5,445 nt of DNA from Legionellales bacterium (GTDB taxonomy: Bacteria; Pseudomonadota; Gammaproteobacteria; Legionellales; Legionellaceae), in contig JAGVJT010000178.1 in assembly GCA_020050955.1 (NCBI GenBank), forward strand, positions 1 to 5,445, read 5' to 3'. The notes below the pieces were generated by a model that saw only the letters and a list, made by a program, of their open reading frames with translations, did no database searches and was not told the origin of the DNA. Shown one piece after another: positions 1-5,342 of this stretch (positions within the stretch are counted from its first letter, which is position 1; every line of letters begins with the position of its first letter). The translations under genes were made by a program, and so were the position numbers.

Positions 1-660
1 ATTGGATTTGCCATTCCCATCAACATGGCAAAGGATGTTGCACAACAACTGATTAAGTTTGGCTCCATTCATCGCGGTTTAATGGGTGTATTCGTGCAAC
101 ATTTAACGCCTGAGCTTGCACAAGCGATGGGCTACCCTGAAAATTTTCAAGGTGCATTGATTGCACAAGTAAATGAAGGCTCACCTGCGGAGCATGCCGG
201 ATTAAAGCCGGGTGATATCATCATTCGGATCAATGATACAAAAATTACCCAAGCCACACAGGTAAAAACCGCCATTAGTTTATTACGTGCAGGAAGCGAT
301 GCGAAAATTGTCATCAAACGACAGGGTCGCGAAATCACTCTAAGTGCCGTAGTCACCGATATCAAAAAACACGAGCAAAAGCTACAAGCTTCAAATCCAT
401 TTTTATACGGCCTATCATTACGAAATTTTGAGCAAGATTCGCCTTTACATGGCCATATTACGGGTATCCAAGTCGTTGGAGCCTCTGAAAATAGTGCGGG
501 ATGGCGTGCAGGACTTCGTCCGGGGGATGTGATCATTAGCGCGAATAATCAAACCGTACGTGACACCAATGCCTTACAATCCATTGCTAAAAAGCAGAAG
601 AAGCAACTGTTAGTTCAAGTGCTTCGTGGGCCAGGTGCGTTGTATATTCTCGTTATATAA
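1..660 (+). CDS. degQ: DegQ/DegP-type periplasmic serine endoprotease, C-terminal part (5' end outside window)
   Basis: This is the 3' part of an HtrA-family protease gene, in frame from base 1 (IGFAIPIN...), so the ATG at 25 is internal. HtrA proteases degrade or chaperone misfolded envelope proteins in the periplasm. The fragment begins at the end of the trypsin-like domain: the GFAIP motif sits just before PDZ1 in this family. PDZ1 starts near 73 with the carboxylate-binding loop RGLMGV and contains GSPAEHAGLKPGDIIIRIN. PDZ2 starts near 400 and contains NSAGWRAGLRPGDVIISAN. The end, LLVQVLRGPGALYILVI, matches the usual DegQ/DegP terminus. The catalytic His-Asp-Ser triad lies upstream of the window and cannot be checked. 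Two PDZ domains exclude DegS, which has one. Choosing DegQ over DegP or MucD is a guess, because the diagnostic LA loop is not visible. The gene converges with aroK. Confidence 0.9.
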   Translation: MGFAIPINMAKDVAQQLIKFGSIHRGLMGVFVQHLTPELAQAMGYPENFQGALIAQVNEGSPAEHAGLKPGDIIIRINDTKITQATQVKTAISLLRAGSDAKIVIKRQGREITLSAVVTDIKKHEQKLQASNPFLYGLSLRNFEQDSPLHGHITGIQVVGASENSAGWRAGLRPGDVIISANNQTVRDTNALQSIAKKQKKQLLVQVLRGPGALYILVI

Positions 661-680
661 AGTGGTGTAAAACACTGCTT
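660..680 (+). terminator. Weak hairpin directly after the protease stop codon
   Basis: A stem can form between 660-668 and 672-680 around an AAA loop. It has seven Watson-Crick pairs and two G.U pairs, and it starts on the last base of the stop codon. Its position suits a transcript end, but the following bases (ATATCATTCT) are not a true U-tract. It is therefore a poor intrinsic terminator, or only an mRNA 3'-end stabiliser. Confidence 0.25.
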
Positions 681-690
681 ATATCATTCT

Positions 691-877
691 CACGTCATCC
701 CGACCAGCATAACGAGAGGGATGATGTGGCATGTGCTTTAACCAGAAAATGTCTCACTGCGTTCGAGATGACGCAAGACGTAGAGAGCGTCTAAACGTTA
801 TGAATGATTTTGAGACATTTTTGAAAAACGTCGGGGCCACTTTCAGAATGACATTGACCCACGTTCGATATGAGTAC
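691..877. repeat. Decayed intergenic repeat cluster with nested inverted repeats
   Basis: This non-coding block lies between convergent genes. Visible structure: (a) 691-701 pairs with 718-728 (CACGTCATCCC with GGGATGATGTG), 11 bp with one G.U. (b) 746-756 and 811-821 are a perfect 11-bp inverted repeat (AAAATGTCTCA / TGAGACATTTT). (c) Inside it are two small stems, 758-762 with 771-775 and 776-780 with 788-792. (d) CGTTCGAGATGA at 760-771 recurs as CGTTCGATATGA at 862-873. (e) GTCATCCCGA at 694-703 is repeated inverted, with one change, as TCGAGATGAC at 763-772. GTCATCCCGA and TTCAGAATGAC words of this kind are common in dispersed bacterial intergenic repeats. I infer a degenerate REP/MITE-like element. 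No reading frame or tRNA is seen. Confidence 0.5.
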
Positions 878-907
878 TAAAGAATCAAAACAATTTGCAA
901 AAACGCC

Positions 908-1435
908 TTATTTCTCACCATAAATATATTTAACGATATTATTCGCAACTGCTTTCACCGTTAATTTATCAGTCTCAAAACTAATATCGGCAAGCTCTTC
1001 ATAAAACGGCTCTCGCTCATCGCGTAAGCTAACAAGACGTCCTTCTAGATCGTCTGTTTGTAATAATGGACGCTTCGTATCGCGTTTTGTACGCTCAAAT
1101 TGTTGTTGAAGTGATGTTTTTAAATAAATCACTGTACCACGACCTGCAAGCGCATTTCTGTTTTCTGGTGTCATAACAACACCACCGCCTGTCGCTAAAA
1201 CGATGTTGCTTTTTTGTGTAAGCTCATCGATGACTTTTTGCTCTCGACGACGAAAGCCATCTTCACCTTCTACGTCAAAAATCCAGGAAATATCAGCACC
1301 TGCGCGCTCTTCGATAACCTCGTCAGAATCATAAAATTCTAGTTTTATTTCTTTTGCTAAAGCACGTCCAATGGTACTTTTTCCAGCTCCCATAGGCCCA
1401 ATGAGAAATATATTTCGGACTTTAACGATGCTCAT
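908..1435 (-). CDS. aroK: Shikimate kinase I
   Basis: This cytoplasmic enzyme transfers phosphate from ATP to shikimate, making shikimate 3-phosphate on the route to chorismate and the aromatic amino acids. The 175-aa protein has the usual family length and resembles E. coli AroK throughout. The Walker A motif GPMGAGKST is at residues 13-21, and the Mg/shikimate-binding DSD at 36-38. GFRRRE at 61-66 and the TGGG loop at 83-86 bind shikimate. The lid RDTKRPLL spans 119-126, and the shikimate-binding Arg of LRDEREPFY is R142. I chose the ATG at 1435 because it places the conserved [14 protein letters not shown] at the normal distance. An in-frame GTG at 1444 would add MIK but leaves only 3 nt to the AGAGG site. 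The common partner aroB is not downstream; the gene instead runs into the repeat block and the convergent protease gene. Confidence 0.96.
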   Translation of the reverse strand: MSIVKVRNIFLIGPMGAGKSTIGRALAKEIKLEFYDSDEVIEERAGADISWIFDVEGEDGFRRREQKVIDELTQKSNIVLATGGGVVMTPENRNALAGRGTVIYLKTSLQQQFERTKRDTKRPLLQTDDLEGRLVSLRDEREPFYEELADISFETDKLTVKAVANNIVKYIYGEK

Positions 1436-1447
1436 TTTAATCACTTA

Positions 1448-1452
1448 CCTCT
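1448..1452 (-). promoter_or_regulatory. Ribosome binding site of aroK
   Basis: On the minus strand AGAGG lies 12 nt before the ATG at 1435 and only 3 nt before the alternative GTG at 1444. The longer spacing is tolerable and the shorter one is not, so this favours the ATG, though it is not ideal for either. Confidence 0.5.
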
Positions 1453-1479
1453 TTAGCTAACCATAACCATAACATACCA

Positions 1480-1492
1480 GCGCGAAACGCGC
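1480..1492. other. Short GC-rich hairpin in the aroK / orphan-gene divergent spacer
   Basis: GCGCG-AAA-CGCGC forms a perfect 5-bp stem with a 3-nt loop. It is 45 bp upstream of the aroK start, beside a small tandem of TAACCA units (about 1458-1470). It could be an upstream leader hairpin or a protein site, but nothing else supports a function. The rest of the 1436-1703 spacer is AT-rich and shows no promoter I would defend. Confidence 0.2.
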
Positions 1493-1691
1493 ATGAAGCA
1501 GTCCTCTACATCATTTTTTATTGCAGGTTCAGATATTAACGTAACTTCATCACAATTGGAAATAATTACGTTGCATACGGCAAAAAAATCTATTAAATAA
1601 CAGGCTTTTTTATAAATAGATAAAAACGCAAGATTATGGCTTGCAGAGATTTATTGAATTCAATATAGTCAAACAAGTCTCAGATGTTCAC

Positions 1692-1696
1692 AAGGA
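1692..1696 (+). promoter_or_regulatory. Ribosome binding site deciding the start of the orphan gene
   Basis: AAGGA stands 7 nt before the ATG at 1704, which is near-optimal spacing. The longer reading frame, from a TTG at 1641, has no comparable site, so the ATG at 1704 is preferred. Confidence 0.65.
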
Positions 1697-1703
1697 AAAC
1701 GTG

Positions 1704-2627
1704 ATGCGTAATTTAGAGGATCTTCTTCACGCATTAGTCAACGTCATCGTGCAATATTGTCATGCAGACACATCAAGCGCATCGAATGGCTGGGAGCGCA
1801 TCGAAAAAGACGAAGTAGCGCAAGAAGACAGTGATGTTGCACCCACAAATAGTATGATCACAATAATATCCGCGTTAAACCAAAGCGAAAATATAGATGA
1901 CGATAACACAGCGTTGCACTTATTAGACGCGAACAAACTCGACGCACGTTTAACAGCCATTATCATGCGTACTGCAACCAATTCAGCTCGCCGTGATTTA
2001 TTAACGCATTTAAAAGAGACGGTAAAATTATTAAAAGAACACGTCCAAACAACTAGTTTTGACGCACTCATCGGTCATGATGAGCACGATACGCTAATAC
2101 AATCTATTGTTTTTAGCTTACTACACACACTAAGCACGCTTTATTATCGTCTTAACAACTACCAAAAACACGTCGTGGAAACCACTGACAAAAAGTCCTT
2201 GTCTTTACCTGGCTTTGGCCTCACTCGCTCCAATCTCGCAACACTGCTTCACCAACATATCTTACAACCACTTAAGATTCACGCCACCACAGATAGCGAC
2301 CATCTCAACACAAAATCGCAATGCTTATTTTTGACGCAAAGAACAAAAACGCTTACCGCCACTCTTACGCATGTTGTCGGTTCACAAAATGAGATCATCG
2401 CAACAGCAATTGAAACGGATCAGGAAGATAGCATAAAGACACAACGCAGCAAACTATCGACCTCAGCTTCGTCGCCATCAACATCATCATTTGCATTATT
2501 AGGAAAACTACAGCAATTTGGTGAAGCAATAAGTAGCCTCATACCAGCTATCCCTGAAGATAAAGAGGCTAAACGCAGAGAAGAAGAAGCACAGGCAAAT
2601 TATGGTTACAATTATTATGATTTCTAA
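1704..2627 (+). CDS. Orphan helical protein, putative secreted effector
   Basis: I do not recognise this 307-aa protein. It has no signal peptide and no clear membrane segment, and appears mostly alpha-helical: leucine-rich stretches such as LLTHLKETVKLLKEHV and IVFSLLHTLSTLYYRL. A Ser/Thr-rich linker (LSTSASSPSTSSF) precedes an amphipathic segment and a charged end. The last 30 residues contain EDKEAKRREEEAQA followed by the aromatic tail NYGYNYYDF. The three Glu lie at positions -15 to -13 from the C-terminus, with Tyr at -3 and -4. This resembles the E-block signal described for Legionella Dot/Icm type IV substrates, and is suggestive only. The start at 1704 is chosen for its AAGGA site; an upstream in-frame TTG at 1641 would add 21 residues. 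The gene diverges from aroK and ends 4 bp from the dnaQ stop. Confidence 0.75.
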   Translation: MRNLEDLLHALVNVIVQYCHADTSSASNGWERIEKDEVAQEDSDVAPTNSMITIISALNQSENIDDDNTALHLLDANKLDARLTAIIMRTATNSARRDLLTHLKETVKLLKEHVQTTSFDALIGHDEHDTLIQSIVFSLLHTLSTLYYRLNNYQKHVVETTDKKSLSLPGFGLTRSNLATLLHQHILQPLKIHATTDSDHLNTKSQCLFLTQRTKTLTATLTHVVGSQNEIIATAIETDQEDSIKTQRSKLSTSASSPSTSSFALLGKLQQFGEAISSLIPAIPEDKEAKRREEEAQANYGYNYYDF

Positions 2628-2631
2628 CCGA

Positions 2632-3312
2632 TTAGCGTTTTTTCTTCTCTAGCCACGTTCTAAATGCTTCATGTGCGATTAACTCTTCAGACGTTGCAAA
2701 ATACACTGGAGAGTGGCTAGTTAAATGATGTTTTAAATGTTCGACATGATTGTTTGTTGTTGTCGTATCACCCTCTTCTTCGCCAAATAATGTGATTTGC
2801 CCACCTGTCATGGCTAGATACACGAATGCGAGTAGTTCTGCATCAAGTAATGCACCATGCAATTCACGGTTTGCATTATCAACATTATAGCGTTTGCAAA
2901 GAGCATCTAGATTATTGCGTTGACCTGGATGTTTTTGTTTCGCTAAAAGAAGTGTGTCAAGAACTTGGCAATGACCATCCAACGTGAGCGGCAAAGACAA
3001 CCGTTGTAATTCAGCATTTAAAAAACCAATATCAAACGGTGCATTATGAATAATAAGCTCTGCATCTTTCACAAATGCCATAAACTCATCGGATACTTGA
3101 TGAAAATAAGGCTTATCTTGTAAAAACTCAGTGCTGATGCCATGAACCTTAAACGCACCTACGTCAACATCACGCTCAGGATTAAGATAAACATGGAATT
3201 GACGTCCGGTAAGACGTCGATTAATAAGCTCCAAACATCCAATCTCAATGATACGGTGCCCTTGTGCAGGCTCAAGGCCCGTTGTTTCTGTATCAAGTAT
3301 AATTTGGCGCAT
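2632..3312 (-). CDS. dnaQ: DNA polymerase III epsilon subunit, 3'-5' proofreading exonuclease
   Basis: Epsilon removes misincorporated nucleotides within the Pol III core, bound to the alpha subunit. The 226-aa protein aligns along its length with E. coli DnaQ (243 aa). All DEDDh residues are present: D7 and E9 in DTETTG (Exo I), D94 in HNAPFD (Exo II), and H152 and D157 in HGALLDAELL (Exo III). After the nuclease domain, QITLF at 172-176 is a canonical beta-clamp-binding motif. An acidic, Thr-rich linker follows, then a C-terminal segment (VYFATSEELIAHEA) resembling the E. coli alpha-binding tail. The ATG at 3312 is supported by GAGG 8 nt upstream. The frequent neighbour rnhA is absent here. 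The gene is divergent from the porin and convergent with the orphan gene. Confidence 0.97.
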   Translation of the reverse strand: MRQIILDTETTGLEPAQGHRIIEIGCLELINRRLTGRQFHVYLNPERDVDVGAFKVHGISTEFLQDKPYFHQVSDEFMAFVKDAELIIHNAPFDIGFLNAELQRLSLPLTLDGHCQVLDTLLLAKQKHPGQRNNLDALCKRYNVDNANRELHGALLDAELLAFVYLAMTGGQITLFGEEEGDTTTTNNHVEHLKHHLTSHSPVYFATSEELIAHEAFRTWLEKKKR

Positions 3313-3320
3313 ACGAACAA

Positions 3321-3324
3321 CCTC
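3321..3324 (-). promoter_or_regulatory. Ribosome binding site of dnaQ
   Basis: Minus-strand GAGG lies 8 nt before the ATG at 3312 and fixes the start used for dnaQ. Confidence 0.7.
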
Positions 3325-3382
3325 AGGATGTAATACGTGAAGCTTAAATCATCTAAAAAATAATTTCTGTAAAAACAACGCA

Positions 3383-3413
3383 ATTATATACCAAAGAAAT
3401 GGTTCTATGTTAT
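3383..3413 (-). promoter_or_regulatory. Probable sigma-70 promoter of dnaQ
   Basis: On the minus strand a perfect TATAAT occupies 3388-3383. ATAACA, matching TTGACA at 4 of 6 positions, occupies 3413-3408, with a 19-bp spacer. Transcription would start near 3376 and give a leader of about 64 nt. The -10 is strong; the -35 and the long spacer are weak. Confidence 0.45.
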
Positions 3414-3420
3414 CTTTCGA

Positions 3421-3429
3421 TGCGATAAT
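3421..3429 (+). promoter_or_regulatory. Possible extended -10 promoter of the porin gene
   Basis: TGCGATAAT fits an extended -10 (TGn plus GATAAT, 5 of 6 to consensus). No good -35 precedes it, which extended -10 promoters can tolerate. Transcription would begin near 3436, about 43 nt before the ATG at 3479. This agrees with using that ATG rather than the one at 3407, which would lie upstream of the transcript. Confidence 0.35.
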
Positions 3430-3430
3430 T

Positions 3431-3445
3431 AAGTCTCTAAGACTT
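3431..3445. promoter_or_regulatory. Small perfect dyad at the presumed porin transcription start
   Basis: AAGTCT-CTA-AGACTT is a perfect 6-bp inverted repeat with a 3-nt centre. It begins 2 bp after the extended -10 element and covers the predicted start site. It could be an operator or a 5'-terminal mRNA hairpin. No regulator is identifiable. Confidence 0.3.
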
Positions 3446-3478
3446 GGTGTTTACAAACAAGGACATCTACATTGTAGC

Positions 3479-5053
3479 ATGAGCTTCTTTAAACAATATT
3501 TTTCAAACATTTCTTTTATCACGCTTATAAGCGTGATGAACACGTCATTTGCAACAACGCATGAAACACCAATGTCATCCAAAATAAAACTACAAAAACC
3601 TCAGCGCGTGCAAGATTTAGCTTTAAATTCGCCAGGGGTTATCATGAACGTGAATCCTGATGGCTTTGTTATTAGCTCACCAAGTGGTGAAAATTAATTG
3701 AGATTTAATGCACTGATTCAAACTGATCAAGATATTTTTCTTAATACAAAAGGCGTTACCATTAATACCGGTGTGAGCTCACAACCAATCACCAATCGCG
3801 AGACGGTGGATAGAATATGGATACGTCGTGCGCGACCCGTGTTATCGGGACACCTTTTAACATATAACGATTTTTTTATTCAGCCTGACTTTGGTCAAGG
3901 TCAATCACGCCTTTTTGATGCATTTCTTGACATTCACTACATCGATTGGCTTGCATTCAGTGCCGGCAAACAGATTAGTTTAATTGCAGGCATTGAACAA
4001 TTAAATGACCAAGCCGCTGTATTTTCAATGGAGCCAGGTTACCCAACCATCATGGCACCTAACCGAGAAATTGGTTTCATGATTCACGGTGAGTGGGCTT
4101 CTCCTAATTCACCAAAACACGCAAATGCTCATGGATTTGACAGTTGGCTGTCTTACCAAATTGGACTTTTTTCAGGAACAGCCGATAGTACAAACCCTGG
4201 ATTAAACCCTGTTTCGACAACCGCATTCAGCTCAGAGAATGCAACATTAGAAGATAAAGGCCTTGAAATGCGTGTGTTTACAAATCCTTTTAAAAACACT
4301 GAGTGGGCAGCACTAAAAGGACTTGGGTTTGGTATGGCAGGTGGTTTTGATCATCCGAATAATCAAGCGCAACTGCCCTCCATTCTTTCAGTTGGCCAAA
4401 ACCCCATTTTTGACTATGTGCAAACCATTGTTGCCAATGGATCACGCTATCGTATTCATCCACAAGGATACTGGTTTATCGGCTCATTTGGGGTCGTTGC
4501 TGACTGGGCACACACGTCCCAACAGCTCCTAAGCCAAGCACAGAATAATATTAACACTGCTACGTTACAACGTGTCATCCAACACAACTCTGCCACAGAG
4601 GTCCAAATGATTTATAACCTCACTGGCGAAACAAGCCGTTTTGCCACAAGACTAACGCCTCTTACACCCTTTGAATTACACCATAAAGGCGCTTGGGGCG
4701 CACTGCAGCTTGTAGGTCGGTGGTCATCGCTTCACATGGATCCTAATGTGTTTAATAGCTATCAAACGAACCAAGGTGAGACCACGTATACATTTTCAGA
4801 TCCACGCGTGGCTGTTTCACAAGCGCATACATGGAGCATTGGCTTTAATTGGTTTTTAAATCAGTATGTTTCCATGACCACAGAATATGATCAAACACAT
4901 TTTATCGGCGGATGTTCAACAGGTGCGATGAGTGCTACGGTGAATCCTGGATGCTTAACCAGCAGTAGCAGTGCAATCAATGCATCGACCAGCCAGGTGC
5001 TCAACCGAGCGGATGAAAAAATTATCATGCAACGTATTCAGTTTCATTACTAA
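3479..5053 (+). pseudogene. OprO/OprP-type outer-membrane porin, interrupted by one in-frame stop
   Basis: The predicted product is a beta-barrel porin of the phosphate-selective porin O/P family (Pfam Porin_O_P). From the ATG at 3479 it begins with a signal peptide (MSFFKQYF, then hydrophobic ISFITLISVM, cleavage probably after NTSFA at residue 25). A short linker leads to the first strand. Codon 73 (3695-3697) is TAA, followed by 451 uninterrupted codons in the same frame; full length would be 524 codons. The barrel part has family hallmarks: RIWIRRARPVLSG, DFFIQPDFGQGQSRLFDAFLD, MAPNREIGFMIHG, YRIHPQGYWFIGSFG, and a last strand ending RIQFHY with a terminal aromatic residue. Two Cys (4913, 4952) in a late loop could form a disulphide. 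An ATG at 3407 would give an overlong n-region. The gene may be a fresh pseudogene, may be read through, or may carry a sequence error. The substrate is unknown. Confidence 0.8.
3518..3537. repeat. Perfect 20-bp palindrome in the signal-peptide code of the porin
   Basis: ATCACGCTTA is followed immediately by its exact reverse complement, TAAGCGTGAT. It is codon-aligned and encodes the hydrophobic core ITLISV plus most of the next Met codon. The flanks allow further pairing in RNA (a T.G then two T-A pairs). It may act as a binding site for a dimeric regulator or as an early mRNA hairpin; the function is unknown. Confidence 0.6.
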
Positions 5054-5108
5054 ATTAAACTTTTCTTGGATGCCTCACAAGCTGAGGCTTTAGCGCGAAT
5101 GTTTAATT
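5053..5108 (+). terminator. Hairpin region after the porin, possible terminator
   Basis: GCCTCA (5072-5077) and TGAGGC (5083-5088) form a perfect 6-bp stem with loop CAAGC, followed by TTTAGC. It is nested inside an outer perfect 8-bp inverted repeat, AATTAAAC (5053-5060) and GTTTAATT (5101-5108). The location just after the porin stop fits an intrinsic terminator, but the U-tract is only three long. The outer arms may instead belong to a decayed element next to the IS66 remnant. Confidence 0.4.
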
Positions 5109-5137
5109 AAATTGTAACTCCCCACGTCCTTATATGG

Positions 5138-5342
5138 CATTCAACTCGCCAACCAAGGCATACAGGGCATAATCTTTTATTACGTTTGCTTCATTATAAG
5201 CAGGATGTTCTATGATTTTTGCACAACTCTGAGGTTTCATTTAGAAACAATGATGCTGAACGTGAATTACGTATGATGAAATGTAAGCAAAAAATATCTG
5301 GTGGTTTTCGTACCCATCAAGGTGCTGCACAATTTGCTCGTA
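5138..5342 (+). pseudogene. IS66-family transposase, C-terminal remnant
   Basis: Read in frame from 5138, this stretch gives RQPRHTGHNLLLRL, then HYKQDVL-stop-FLHN, then FRNNDAERELRMMKCKQK and ISGGFRTHQGAAQFAR. It matches the end of the IS66 DDE transposase: the GRNLLxRL region, the VLRFL segment, and NNxAERxLRMxKxKQKISG(C/G)FR. The motif Glu (of AER) is still present. A TGA at 5213-5215 stands where the family has Arg in VLRFL, fitting a CGA to TGA change. Homology begins abruptly around 5138-5150 and stops near 5341, where the usual IRSYxSTxRK continuation is missing. The rest of the transposase, the other IS66 proteins and both terminal repeats are absent. The piece cannot move by itself; it marks an old insertion and deletion. 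Confidence 0.85.

Noticed and set aside
147..536. Minus-strand open frame antisense to the PDZ domains
   Set aside because: It is a shadow of the protease frame with a low-complexity Cys/Pro/Arg-type composition and no recognisable motif. The same reasoning excludes antisense or overlapping frames at 1760-2071, 3142-3333, 3159-3383 and 4323-4532.
1455..1474. TAACCA tandem as iterons or the start of a CRISPR-like array
   Set aside because: There are only two full 6-bp units and a partial third, with no spacers or longer repeat.
1611..1616. TATAAA as the -10 of the orphan gene
   Set aside because: The hexamer is good, but no recognisable -35 occurs 16-18 bp upstream and the surrounding DNA is AT-rich, so chance is likely.
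1637..1669. Ten-codon reading frame (ATG GCT TGC ... TAG) ahead of the orphan gene, as a leader peptide
   Set aside because: It has no ribosome binding site, no attenuator-like hairpins follow, and the codon content is not suggestive.
1641..1703. Longer N-terminus of the orphan protein from a TTG start at 1641
   Set aside because: No ribosome binding site precedes the TTG, whereas AAGGA lies 7 nt before the in-frame ATG at 1704.
3407..3478. Porin start at the ATG at 3407
   Set aside because: It would put a long polar stretch before the hydrophobic signal core and has only a weak upstream site. The ATG at 3479 gives a normal signal peptide, though it also lacks a strong ribosome binding site, so some doubt remains.
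3695..3697. TAA reassigned to an amino acid in this organism
   Set aside because: The protease, aroK, the orphan gene and dnaQ all end naturally at TAA at family-typical or plausible positions.
3698..5053. Independent gene starting at TTG 3698, directly after the TAA
   Set aside because: The product would be a beta-barrel without a signal peptide, while the missing signal peptide and linker lie in frame just upstream. One interrupted gene is the simpler reading.
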